DNA of 64,000 bases from Amborella trichopoda (Eukaryota; Streptophyta; Magnoliopsida; Amborellales; Amborellaceae): NCBI RefSeq assembly GCF_000471905.2, contig NW_006496103.1, positions 859,040 through 923,039 of the forward strand, in the 5' to 3' direction. A program made the position numbers and the translations under genes. Shown piece by piece: positions 10,032 through 21,673 of the stretch. Position 1 is the first letter of the stretch; the number at the start of each line of letters is the position of its first letter. The notes under the pieces were generated by a model. That model did no database searches. It was not told the origin of the DNA and worked only from the letters and a program-made list of their open reading frames with translations.

Positions 10032-12619
10032 TGTTGGAAGGTATTTTTGATCAACATGGGGCCCCCGCTCAATATAGACCTAGCAAACAGTGGAAATTTT
10101 AACAGTCTCAAAATAACCCCAGAACTGGTTAATATCTTCATGAGGTCTCTCAAAAATCTTGTGCCACGTTTCGTCACATTTTGATATGTTTAAGGAAGTG
10201 CAGACTAAGAAACAGTTTCACCAAAATCGGCCTCTTGCGCTCTGAAACGGACCCTATAACTAAATCTATATTTTCGGTATCTCAATTTGCTATGGGGCTA
10301 GCACCATTGGAGCTGATACTATTGAAAACCCCTTGGGGTCAAATTTCATCTCAAATAAACATTCCAAGAAGAAGTTATAGGCAAAAGAGTGAAACAAGAG
10401 GGGCCACATGCTATTCCTGTGCGGCCACCTTGCAACTGCACACCCTGAAAGGGATAGTCACGATCAGTGACTTTCGATGCCCATATCTTACCCATCCCAA
10501 GTCAGATAGTGCTCAAATTTGGTGAGCATGTTTGTCTAGTCAAGACGAGTGATTTGATATGTGGCACGCCTCGTGACGACAACCGAGCACGAAGAAAAGC
10601 TAGAGAGAAATTGCTCATCCGTGAAGAAATTGCAGGAAATTCAGCAGCGTCATGTCTCGTTCAAGTTGTCGAATCACGCCGCTCACGAGCCCGATCGACA
10701 TGAGACCAATTCCATTGCGGGCGTAAGATCTCGCTCTATCATTGATCCAAACCCTGTATATGATGAACTGTCGGATTCTGCACACGAAGCCGATGAAGCA
10801 ACTGTAAATTCCATCGTCTAAATTTCAGATTCCAACCAAAATTCCAAAGTTGCGAAATCTTCGTTCGGGCATGGAATCGAGCTGCGTTTGTTTTTCGTCG
10901 ATCGTAATGACATTCTCAGTGTAGTTCAGCGAAGAAATCACCGAAAAAAATCAAGGAACGAGTACACTATCGATCCGAAATTTCAAGATCCACTCAAATA
11001 TTAAGTCACATGATCGTGACACAATCCATGACTCGAAGTTGTTATCAAATCGATCGCCATGTCGAGCCCTGCAAGAAACCAATCATCTTACAATCAACTG
11101 GGCATCAAAACGACCCTGGATCATCTATACAAGATCACACAAATTCTAGGGCAACATTGGGACTGTTTTAGAATTCCATGAATTGTTAGGAAGGGGCAAA
11201 TCTATCGTTTTTCACCCTATTTTCTAATTTATTTTAATTCAATTTAATCTTAATTTCTAGCAATTAGGGTTACTTTTGATCATCTACCCATGTTTGGGGC
11301 AAATTCCATATATATGTACCCACATTGTACGCAGAAAAAAAGAGACACACACAAGATTCATCTCCTCACAAAAGATAGAGTTTTTATTGAATATAGTTTC
11401 TCTTTTTTCCCACTATTGTTTCATGCTTGAGAGAGAGAGTGAGGTGAGAGAAACTTTTGATTGATACCTCTAGGTTCGAGGTAAACCTTCTCTCTCTTCT
11501 TTTTCTTTTCTTCTCTCTCTTCTTTTCTCTCTTCTTCTCTTTCTTCTTCTTCTTACCCGTCTAAGCTCTCCTCAGAGGCCATGCACAACAATGGCAGTGC
11601 CATGAATGCCTCTCAAGTAGCCTCACAGGTTGCACATGGCGATAACAGTTCCATGCACGTGTCTCTTTTTCTCTCTGTTCTATCTCTTTCGTGAGGCCTA
11701 CAGACGGCACTGCTCATCGTCGTCTGCAGACGTATCTTAAGAGCCTCAGCGAAAGACGCGGGTAACGAAGCCTATCGCAGACCGTAGGGGCTTCACCCTG
11801 TAGCGCGACCGTTGCAGACGGTAATACCCATTATCGTCCATAAACGATCGAGGAAATAGTCGTCGTCGCACGCTGGCTTCTTCAGTGCTTCTCTGCGCCC
11901 ATCGCCGTGTGCTCTATGAGAAGTTATCACCGCGCGTCTCGTTAGGAGCCATCACTGTTCGCTAGGGACATGTCGCCTCCTTGTGCCACCAACGACGATG
12001 CCCATTATCATTTAGATTCTTCCTCCCTCTGCCGTCTCTCTCTTCTCTTCATCCTTTTCTCTTTTAACTTGATTGAGGGTAGATCTAGTTTAGCACCGCC
12101 ATCTCGGTCTTGGTTTTGAGTAGTATTACCATCGTGTTAGTCTTGAGAACCAAGCTACCACTCAGAGTCGATAATTGTTCGGATGTCATGCTAGCTTCAC
12201 CTCTCCATCGAGTTTTTCTTCTCTTTTCTATCTTTATCTAAAACTTTACGTTTTATCATGCTCTCACATGAACATACGTTGCCCTAAGATAAGGGTGGGT
12301 TTCCTTGAGCCACTTGTCTTACAAATTAACCATAGAAGTGTTGTGCAGAAAACGAGAGGATTGTAGGTCAAGGGAGGTGATTCTAAACCAGCTAAAGCAG
12401 GTGGGGGGCTTTCTTCGTGATCTAAGAGGGCACCCACGTGAGCCAGCCCGAGTAAGTCCCTAACCCATCTAAAATTCCTCTCTCATCGGTTGACATACCT
12501 ACCCTTGCTCTCGGGCAAGGTTTTGAGAAAGCGATCTCAAACCTCGGGTTCACCAGAAACCTGAGGTACGTGCCCCCAGATCATCTAGATCTGAAAGGCG
12601 AGATTGAGGCACCTAACCA
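10032..12619 (+). mobile_element. X2: solo LTR of family X inside element A gag
   Basis: A 2588-bp LTR opens TGTTGGAAGG and closes CACCTAACCA. It aligns over its whole length with the reverse complement of X4: 10080-10340 with 33700-34030, 10460-10600 with 33480-33630, 10930-11150 with 32900-33160, and 12300-12619 with 30261-30520. A TATA-like ATATATAT lies near 11308, followed by CT-rich DNA. There is no internal domain, so this is a solo LTR. Flanking ATCCT (10027-10031) and ATCAT (12620-12624) differ at one base and look like the target duplication. The gag homology continues across the insertion (FINP before, LPKNM after), which supports both ends. Confidence 0.75.
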
Positions 12620-13290
12620 ATCATCTCCCTAAAAATATGGTCACAACGACCGAAAAGTCGGGAGCTCAAGACAACTCGAAAGAGAACGTTGTCATTCACA
12701 TGATTGAGTGTGGAGACGAAGAAGAGGATCCTAGTCAGTTCATATTGGCTTGTGATCATCACTTTCGAGAACCTGAAGAAGATCTTTTGAGCCTCCTAAG
12801 AGAAAGCCCTTCATCTCCAAACCTTGATAACCTTCCCAAATGGGACTGATATGATGAAGATGACGCACTAGAGATTGATATGGTCAGTACCAATGAAAAT
12901 GCGTCATCTTCCAAGCAAGGGGCCAACACCCCAAGGTCTCCCATTACTCTTGTTAGGGCTGACCCTATCAAGCTTCAGGCTGGTGAGGTCGACTCCTTAA
13001 CCCGAAGAGGCTGAGTGTTCAAACCCATTCAATTGATGACCGATACTCTCGATGAAAGAATGGGAAATACCTGAAAAACAAAAAGCAGTGGGGGTCGTAG
13101 ATCATGAGCCGAACAAGGAAATTCAAGGATCTGCAACCACCTACGATCTATCGACTCATCTCGAGAAGATCCAAGCTCAAATCTTCATCTTGGACCTACT
13201 CGCCAATTCACCAGCACATAGAGCCTAGATCGAGCAGGTCCTTTCCAAGACACACATCCCGAGCAACACACAGCCAGATGAGTTATGAGG
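12620..13290 (+). pseudogene. Element A gag tail and gag-protease linker
   Basis: After X2 the reading resumes with LPKNMVTTTEK and an acidic, low-hydrophobic stretch (CGDEEEDPSQF, then REPEEDLLSLL). This matches the acidic linker between the gag knuckle and protease of Tat elements. No enzyme motif is visible here. It is broken like its neighbours. Confidence 0.55.
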
Positions 13291-14240
13291 AATGATCAAC
13301 CAGCTGATGGCACCAACACCAATCATGTTCACAAACGATGACGTCCCAACCAGCTTCAACCGATTTCACGTCCCACCTCTGCACATTACCATCTTCATGC
13401 AAGGATATGAGATACGAAGAGTGCGTGTTGATAATGGGGCATTCTTAAACATATGCCTTATGAAAACAGTTAAGCAGATATGTAAAAGCCCATATTACTT
13501 TGTGCCGTGTTAACTAACTATCGCTGCATATGACGAAACCAAAAGACAAGCTGAAGGCATATTGCCTCTCACACTCCCCTACAGTTCAAGTGATAAAGTT
13601 TTATGTCTTGGACATAAAACCTTTTTTCAACATGCTGTTAGGAAGATCGTGGCTTCATGAATACCTCGTGGTAGCCTCTACACTTCATCAATGCCTCAAA
13701 TTTCCAACTAAAAACGACGTCGCAAAAGTATGTGCTGAACCCCCTGCTTCTATCAATTCTAGTGTACATAACGGGAAGCTAGCTGTCTGAGTCGAGCTCG
13801 GAGAAATCCCGCTTGCTTTCTTCGAGCAAGCTGATTGTGCCACCTTATTTCAAGAGGCCGGTGACCCTGTTCCTCAAATTTTGCAAGCTTATGCATCGAT
13901 GGATGACACTATCCAATGTCAACATCGATATGGTTTTAGGTCCCTCGAAGCTTGGGACATGCTCTTCTTCCAAGGCTTCCAACCAGGTCAAGGATTGGGT
14001 AGTCAAGGGCAAGGCATAATGGAGGCAATTTCTAAATCATTCGAAGCTAAAACTGAAGACGAAGATCGAAGAGGTCTCGGGTGTTCTCTCACCTTATTGC
14101 AAAACCGGATGAAGCCTTCAAGCTATCTTGGATTTGTATCTGGAGGCATTCAAAGCCTCAATCGTCTCAATGCCCGTTCTTCAAAACGGCCTAAGGTGAT
14201 CCTTGAATCCCCAATGGGGAATAACTCTTCTTCCATATCT
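13290..14240 (+). pseudogene. Element A protease with G-patch-like motif
   Basis: The aspartic-protease signature is VDNGAFLNICL (near 13430) and the later LLGRSWLHE (near 13640) is the conserved follow-up motif of Tat proteases. Around 13960-14030 lies GFQPGQGLGSQGQGI, a glycine-rich G-patch-like motif known at the end of the protease region in this lineage. The enzyme would have cut the Gag-Pol polyprotein. It is broken. Confidence 0.7.
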
Positions 14241-14589
14241 TAGCACACATAAGAACTGGGAATTGAAGACCTTTTTGCTGACCTGGATTTGAAGGTAGGC
14301 ACAATCGACTCTAACACAGCCAAGCGTGCTCATCCACAGATTCAAACCTAGGAACGAAATTGGTTGATCACTCCCCTATCTCGAGAATCATTAGAAGCAT
14401 ACCAGCGACACCTTCAAGTCCCGGTGCTAAGAAACGGATAGGCACAGGGTGGCCATCTAACCACCCTATGCGTCCAATCCCCAACATTTCTCTCGCGAGT
14501 CCCATAAGGGACACCTCTTGTGTTATTTAAAAAACCATTGAAAAATCAAAATATGATAAAACTGATAATAATAAAAAAGAATTTTAAAA

Positions 14590-15650
14590 AATGGCGAACA
14601 CTCAAGATAGCCAGATAACGGTGCACAATACCCAAGATGACAAATTGGATGACCAAGACGAAGATCAAGAGAGCCAAGAGTCTGAAGAAATCCCTCAACT
14701 TGAGGAACTCACTTCTCATGTTGAGCAATTGAAGAAGAGGTTCGATGGTGACCCAACGACTATCATCGAAGAGACGATCGACATAAACCTAGGAACTGAG
14801 AAGGACCCAAGGTTAACCAAGATTGGAACCTCCCTACCTCCTGAGGAGCGGGAAAATATGATTTCCTTTATCAAGGAATATCGTGATGTCTTCGCTTGGT
14901 CATACAATGATATGTCAGGGCTAGGTCCCACATTGCTGCAACATCACCTAATATTCAATGAAGGGGCTAAGCCTGTAAGGCAGAAACTCCGACGTCAGAA
15001 GATCCACCTTGAGCACAAAATTAAAGAAGAAATCAACGAACTGCTCAAAGCGAAGTTCATTACCCCCCGTCTATTACTCCAAATGGTTGGCCAACATAGT
15101 GGTCGTACCCAAGAAAGACGGGAGGATACGAGTGTGTGTTAACTACAGAGACCTCAACAAGGCATGTCCAAAGGACAAGTTTCCATTACCAAATATAGAT
15201 GCCTTGGTTGACAACACTGCGGGGCACGAGATGTTGTCATTCATGGACGACTTCTTAGGATACAACCAGATCTTCATGACAAAAGAAGATCAGACTAAGA
15301 CTTCATTCATAGCGTAATGGGTAACTTACTACTACAAAGTCATGCCCTTTGGCTTAAAAAATGTAGAGGCAACTTATTAGTGGGCAATGACTAGCATCTT
15401 CCACAACTTAATGCGCACCATCATGGAAGATTATGTCAACGACATTCTAGTCAAGTCGAAGACCATGCCTGATTATCTCACCAACCTGAGAACCATTTTC
15501 GAAAGGCTCCTGAAACATCAACTCAAACTCGATCCTCAAAAATGTGCCTTTGGGGTTGAATCCGGCAAATTACTAGGCTTTATAGTAAACCAAAGAGGCA
15601 TTGAGGTGGACCCGTCCAAAATACAAGCCATCACTAAAATGCCCTCTCCC
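14590..15650 (+). pseudogene. Element A reverse transcriptase
   Basis: Family motifs appear in order: FAWSYNDMSGL (near 14900), KPVRQKLRR (near 14970), VVPKKDGRIRVCVNYRDLNK (near 15105) and PLPNIDALVD. The catalytic block is seen as SFMDDF..YNQI, then DYVNDILVKSK (near 15430) and GFIVNQRGIEVDP. The wording is that of the Ty3 Tat lineage. The sequence is broken. Confidence 0.85.
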
Positions 15651-15659
15651 TAGAACATC

Positions 15660-16210
15660 AGAGAAATTTGTGGGCTGCAAGGTTGCATACAAGCGATAAG
15701 GCATTTCATCTCACAACTAGCAGATAAGTGCGCGTCGTTTAATAGACTACTCAAGAATATGGGATAAAGAGTGCCAAGAAGCGTTTGATCAAATCAATGA
15801 GTACCTCACAAAACCTTTCGTCCTTAGCCCTTCAAGTTCAGATAAACCCCTGTTCTTATACATGTCAGTGAGAGAGAAGACCATGGGGCAATGTTAGGAC
15901 AATACGATGACCATGAAAAAGATCAAACGATACTACATCAGTAAGACTATGGTGGACTATGAGACAAGATACACGGATGTGGAGAAGCATTGCTTGACGC
16001 TTGTGTGGGCCATGCAGAAGTTAAGATACTATGTCTTATCTCATTCAGTTAAGCTCATCTAAAAAATAGACCTACTCAAGTACCTATTGGAAAGACCAGC
16101 CCTGCATGGATGTTTAGAGAAGTGGAGAATGCTATTGAGCAAATTCGAGATCGAATATGTTACTCAAAAATCCATCAAAGGACAAGCAATTGCTAACCAC
16201 TTAGCTGAAC
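15660..16210 (+). pseudogene. Element A first RNase H
   Basis: The stretch downstream of the polymerase carries the expected connection and RNase H-like words, such as the part encoding YYISKTMVDYETRYTDVEKHCL near 15930-15990, typical of Ty3 RNase H. It is heavily decayed. Confidence 0.55.
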
Positions 16211-16219
16211 ACACATTGT

Positions 16220-16700
16220 CACACTCCCGTCAATACGGATCTCCCTGATGAGAACCTTTTCACAATTGAGGAATCAATTTGGGACTTATACTTTGATGTT
16301 GCAAGGAAAGAATACGGGTCAGGTATGGGAGTTATACTATGCTCACTTGAGAAGATTTTAATGCCAACAGTCATCAGATTGAATTTCCCATGTACCAATA
16401 ATTTTGCTGAATATGAAACCTTGATAGACAAGCTCGAGAACGTCATGGGAATGAAAATCCAACAAATACGAGTGATTGGTGACTCCTTACTCATCATCAA
16501 CCAAGTTCAAGGGATTTGGGAGGTGAAAGAAGAAAAGCTCAAGCCCTATCAAGAAAAGGTGGAAAAAATGATTCCATATTTCAAGAAAATCACCTTTCAG
16601 CATGTAACTAGGAAAAATAATGGGTTCATTGACGCCCTTGCGACCCTTGCTTCAATGGTTGATATTCCTCGAAAAATCAGCACACTGTTATTCTTTATCA
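16220..16700 (+). pseudogene. Element A second (archaeal-type) RNase H
   Basis: A second RNase H follows the first: NNFAEYETLIDKLE, IRVIGDSLLIINQVQGIWEV and the HVTRKNNGFIDALATLA ending. The acidic residues E (AEYE), D (GDS) and D (DAL) correspond to catalytic positions in the family. A second RNase H in this position is the hallmark of the Tat clade, so it fixes the lineage. Confidence 0.8.
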
Positions 16701-16979
16701 AGAACAAACATGATCTTTCCCCACCAAGGATCGAAGAAGAAATAGAGCAAGAAAATGAGAATGATGGGAAAGTGTCTCTCGTGGCTTCAGATGCGCTAGT
16801 TAAAGCAAACCCATGTTTCCACGATGTTCTGTTCTTGCTGAAAGATAAGTTATACCTTAAAGGAGCCACTAAAAAGGATAAAGAAGCCCTTCGAAGGTTT
16901 TCTATGAGATTCTTTTTAAGAGGTGATCTCCTGTCCAAAAAGTCGTTCGATGGAATCATTCTACGGTGTCTTGATCAGC

Positions 16980-18060
16980 TAGAAATCGACCAAGTACTGA
17001 CACAGTTACACAATGAAGGAGGTCATTCTGGCGCAGCCTCTTTAGCTCAAAAAATCAGGCGCCAAAGCTATTACTGGACCACATTGGCTGAAGATTGTTG
17101 AAAGTTCATAAAGAGGTGTCACAAATGTCAGCTTTATGGAGACCTCATCCATGCACCGCTCGTACCACTCAACTTAACACTGCCTGTATGGCCCTTTGGT
17201 ATGTGGGGTCTTGATATTATTGGAATGATCTCACCAAAAGCCTCAAACGACCATCGTTTTATATTAACGATTACAGAGTACTTCACCAAATGGGTAGAGG
17301 TCGCATCATTTGTCAAAATTGAGGGAGAACATGTTGCCCGTTTCATAAAGAACAATATTGTATTCAGGTTCGATGTTCCTGAGTCAATCACTACTGACAA
17401 TGGATCCAATCTCAAAAATGAAAAAGGTCTCTAAGGTGTGCAAAATTTTGGGATAATGCAGAAATTCTCCACACCTTACTACCCTCAAGGAAATGGACAA
17501 GTAGGGTTACAAACAAAGGACTTCTCAAAATTATAGATAGCATAATAGAAGGTGGCAAAGATTGGCACGAAAAGCTAAATGACGCGCTATGGGCCTACCA
17601 AAAAACTGAGAAGACTCCTACTGGAATGACCCCATACTCATTGGTGTATGGTATGGAAGCAGTGTTACGCATTGAAGTTGAGATACCTTCTCTCTGAGTG
17701 CTTATTCATAAAGATTCAGATGAGGAATAAAAGATCGAAGCTTGAATCGCTGCCTTCATTAATTTGGATGAAAGACGACTACGAGCAATACAAAATATTG
17801 TTGCTTACTAGCATAGAATCGAGAGGGCATTCCAAAGTAAAGTTGTTCCTCAACAGTTCAGGGAAGGGGACATGGTACTCAAGAAAATCTTCCTCACTCC
17901 TGCAAACCTACACTCTTTAGAAAAGTTCAAACCTAATTGGGAGGGGCCATTCGTAGTCACCCGAGTGCACGGAGGCAATTCTTACAAGATCAAGAATCAG
18001 GAGGAGTGTGAGCTCAACGACCCCTTCAATGCGATGTATCTCAAAAAATACTACCCGTAA
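16980..18060 (+). pseudogene. Element A integrase
   Basis: The zinc-binding N-terminus (HNEGGHSGAASLAQKI near 17010, then RCHKCQLYGD near 17115) is followed by the core with WGLDIIG (17205), YFTKWVEVA and ITTDNGSN (17395). The C-terminal segment PNWEGPFVV..VHGGNSYKI runs to about 18060. The D..D pair of the DDE triad is visible. It is broken. Confidence 0.85.
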
Positions 18061-18935
18061 TGGGCTCAAAAGAGTGGTGAAAACCTGAAAACGCATAAAA
18101 AAAAAAAATGGACGTGGTAAAAACCTAAAAGGGCATCACGGGTAAAAAAGAAAGAAAGAAAGAAAAAACAAATCTCCAAGAAGGAGCTTTTGATTAAAAA
18201 ATAGTCAAGTACAAACAAGTACTTGCAAGTTCCAACAATATGGCACAAGCAGACCTTGAGGATGAAGACTCCTCCTAAACCCTGCAGGTTCCTAACATAG
18301 CCAATTTAGATAGATGCAGGAGCATGATATGAATGGAAAACCGAAGTGACTTCGACGAATCCTGGAAGAACATCGGGACCTCTCTAAGATAGAAGCTCAG
18401 CAAGAATCCAGAGGCCTCTTCATGGATCCGTGAAGCACAGGATGAAAGCTCCAAAGGTAAAAAGATAACTTCAAGACTTTTGAGTTCTCTTGATCCCACA
18501 AGGTAATCCTTTCATTATCTTTGGGTAAAATATAATAAAGAAAATTACCACCAAAGGGTCCACAGGTGGCAAAACTGTAAGGCCCCTCCCTTCTAAAAGC
18601 GTTTTTTCAATTTGATTGTTAAAACCATCCATTTCCAAAACCCTTTTAGAAAGGACTTCCTCCATCACTACAAGAGGCTAAACTGTCAGTTCATCTGGCC
18701 TTGTTCTCGAAGCCAACTTCCTACGCCTGTTATGAAGGTTTGAAACTAGCCAAGCACTCTATGATTGTATGAGTATAACTACCAACTATCACATATCGGA
18801 GATGGGTGAACCTCACCAATGATGATATTGGCTAGTCTAAGAGCGTTTTTCTCTCGACTGGATCCCCTGAGACGAAATGAGGCAAGCTCATCCCCGTGTG
18901 TGCGCATGATGTCCCAAAGTCCAATTCAGAAAAAT

Positions 18936-19105
18936 GTGAAACTTGTGCGACGTAAAAGAGCAGAGACATCAAAAAAAAAAACGTCAAACTCATGCAACAT
19001 TAAAGAGCCGAGACAGGAAAAATGTCAAACTCGTGTGATGTTCAAGAGTCGAGACAGGAAATACGTCAAACTCGTGCGATGTAAAAGAGTCAAGGCAGAT
19101 ATTGT
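18936..19105 (+). repeat. 41-bp tandem repeats
   Basis: Units start at about 18936, 18983, 19024 and 19065, each with GTCAAACT.GTG.GA followed by AAGAG.CGAGACAGG. The last three are spaced 41 bp. They correspond to the first part of the 108-bp unit that follows. Confidence 0.8.
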
Positions 19106-19745
19106 CTACCCCCATATAACATGAAAGGTCGGGTGTATTTAGGGCACAACCACCCTATTTTAATGGAAAGATGTCAAACTCATGCGATGTAAAAGAGTCA
19201 AGACAGGTATCGTCTATCCCCGTATGACATGAAAGGTCGGGTGTATTCAAGGCACAACCCACCCTGTTTAATGGAAAGACGTTAAACTCATGTGACCTAA
19301 AAGAGTTGAGACAGGTACCGTCTATTCCCATATGACGTGAAAGGTCGGGTGTATCTAGGGCACAACCACCCTATTTCAATGGAAAAACATCAAACTCGTG
19401 CGACGTAAAAGAGCCGAGGCCAGTACCGTCTATCCCCGTATGACATGAAAGGTCGGGCGTCTTCAAGGCACAACCACCCTATTCGATAGAAAAAAGTCAA
19501 ACTTGTGCGATGAAAAAGAGCCGAGGCAGGTACCATCTATCCCCATATGATATGAAAGGTCGGGTGTATCCAGGGCACAACCACCCTGTTTGATGGAAAA
19601 ATGTCAAACTCGTGTGATGTAAAAGAGCCGAAGTAACCGTCTAGCCGCGTATGACGGAAAAAGGTCGGGTGTATTCAAGGCATAACCACCCTATTCGATG
19701 GATTCCGTCTATCCTGTATTGAAGAAAAAAGGGTCAGGTGTATGG
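19065..19745 (+). repeat. 108-bp tandem repeats
   Basis: The phrase AGGTCGGGTGTAT recurs at about 19126, 19234, 19342, 19450, 19557 and 19662, giving 108, 108, 108, 107 and 105 bp, with a shortened last unit near 19731. Each unit equals the 41-bp module plus a 67-bp extension with CGTCTATCCCCGTATGAC and GGCACAACCACCCT. Confidence 0.9.
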
Positions 19746-20463
19746 TCCATCGTTGCATGATGCTAAACTTCTTAGAGGGCTTTATGGTTGAAGGAAGTTA
19801 AAACTGCTAACTAACCTTGTTTTTTGAAATATTTTCCTCGTTTCAAAATTTTTACTATATGTCATGTGTTTTCCAAAAACTTTAATTTCTTTATTAAAAT
19901 TGTAACCTGTCATTGCTCTTGGTTCTACTTAAAATCTCCCCCTACTTTCAATATAAAATTCTAAAAAAGTCTTAAAAAAATGAAGGACCTTGGATACCCG
20001 TATATGATGATTATCGTGTTGCCGCGTTGCTGGCTTGTCTCTCACTTCGGGTTCGGCCAGACAAGTCTCTTCCTATAGAAAGCCTTTTCCTATAGGCAGC
20101 CTTAGGAAACCCTAAGGAGATCAAAGAAAATGCCAGGGTTTAAAATTCAATCTAGAAAAACCCCTGAAGTTAAGTGGCATGGCTAGAAAATCCAACTCGA
20201 GTTTCAAGCTTATGTAACTCATCAACATCTTATGCCAAAAACCTTAGGAGGAAAAATGCCCTAGGTGGGTGAGCTCGGTGAGTGCAATGACTTGGAGGGA
20301 TAGTTGGTGTGCCCCCTGACCACGTGACCTCAAGAAGAAATTTAAAATGTCTGCTTTATCTTTGACGTTCACCTGCCCCTCAAAGGATAGAGAATGTCAA
20401 AGTGTCTACTTCTTTGCAACTTACCTATCCCTCGAAAGGCAGGGAGTGCCAAAGAGGGGCAAC

Positions 20464-21673
20464 TGTAGATACCCCATTTTAAATCTGTCAAATTCTATAG
20501 CTTTTTGGACCCTTTGGACCACATTATCCTAGTATAACCAATTTAATTACCAAAAAACTATCCAAATCCTATTCCAATTTGAATTAGAGCCCAAGATCTT
20601 TCCAACGGTCCAAGAATGGCTTGAATCAAACCTACGGATAAAAAGATATAATAAATGACAATTTAGTCCCTATAAGACTCACTTGTCTGTCCGTAGGGCG
20701 GGCTATAACAGGCCCAGACGTGGGCTGATGAAGTAATCCACGCATCTAATGACATAGTAAACATGTTTTTTTTAATTAGATAATTCTAAAACTTCAAGAT
20801 AAATCCAAACAAATCCGAAAAAACTTCAAAACATTTAGGAAAAATCACCAATTGAATCTTATAAATACGCTCTCTCCCTAACCCAAAGGGAGAGAGAAAA
20901 GGAGACCAAAAAAACCATATAAATTCATGAAATTAGGAAAATTATTCAAAAATACCAAATATAGGAAAAACCCTTAGAAAATTCCTAAAAATTTAGGAAA
21001 ATTTCCCAACACTCCCAAAAAATTAGAGAAAATCTCAGAATTCATATTCAACATCTGGAGATCAAAAAATCCTCAGAAAACTAATGACATTCTCCTCCAA
21101 ACCCTGAGAAAGACTGACAGCTTTAGAAAAATCATTAGATTGAAAACCCTAGAGAGGATAGAAACCCTAGCCTCTTGAAGTCCTAACCCTCAAGATTGAG
21201 AAAATCTAGACCTAAGGTAAAAAAACCCTCGATCAAAATTAGAATTAGGGCACAACAACCCTAGATCTAACCCTTTACACCAGATATCTGTTGGTCAACA
21301 TCCAAATCAGAGAGGCGCAGAGGACCGGTTCTGATACAGATGAGGCTCGAAGGTTCAGGAATCCCAGGCCATCTGGCCCAGTTTGGAATCATTTCTTCCT
21401 CTCTCTTTCTTCTTCTTTTAACTGTTTTGCTTCTTTTATTTATTTTTGATCAGTTAACTTGTCTTACAAATCGTATTTTAATGCTCTGGATCATGCTGGC
21501 TCTGCCGCAAATCTAAGAGTAGATCTGCTAGTTTTCGGGTAAATTTGGCCTCAAATCTAAATTCGATTTGTCCCACTTTCTTTACCACTTTATTTGCATT
21601 TTTTTAATTAGTTTAAGGTGTTAAAATTCGAGAGATCTTCATTGGAAGATCTGTCAGATTTTCATCATAAACA
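20464..21673 (+). mobile_element. 3' LTR of element A
   Basis: The LTR is 1210 bp, TGTAGATACC...CATAAACA, colinear with the 5' LTR and with the same TATA box. The next five bases, CAACG, match the five before the 5' LTR (CAACT) except at one position. The X1 sequence then resumes. Confidence 0.9.

Larger units (their letters stand above)
18061..20463 (+). other. Element A long 3' untranslated region
   Basis: About 2.4 kb separates integrase from the 3' LTR. No coding is recognised. It holds the tandem arrays described separately at 18936-19745 and ends in the purine-rich AAAGAGGGG (20451-20459) just before the LTR, the likely polypurine tract. Long 3' regions with tandem repeats are known from several Tat elements. 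Confidence 0.7.
5972..21673 (+). mobile_element. Element A: complete-length Ty3 (Tat lineage) fossil
   Basis: The fossil is 15.7 kb end to end, about 13.1 kb without the nested X2 solo LTR. LTRs lie at 5972-7170 and 20464-21673. Both open TGTAGA.ACCCC and close in CA, and they differ at about 13 percent of positions over the first 107 bases by eye, so the insertion is old. Flanking 5-mers are CAACT and CAACG, a target duplication with one difference. Between the LTRs, in Tat order, are gag, a zinc-knuckle-like motif, protease, a G-patch-like motif, reverse transcriptase, RNase H, a second RNase H, integrase and a long 3' untranslated region with tandem repeats. The coding region is broken many times (more than ten). 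The host site is the X1 LTR, whose sequence continues on both sides. Confidence 0.9.

Noticed and set aside
18936-19745. CRISPR-like regular array
   Set aside because: Units are contiguous and similar throughout, with no unique spacers; plant nuclear context; a retrotransposon tandem repeat.
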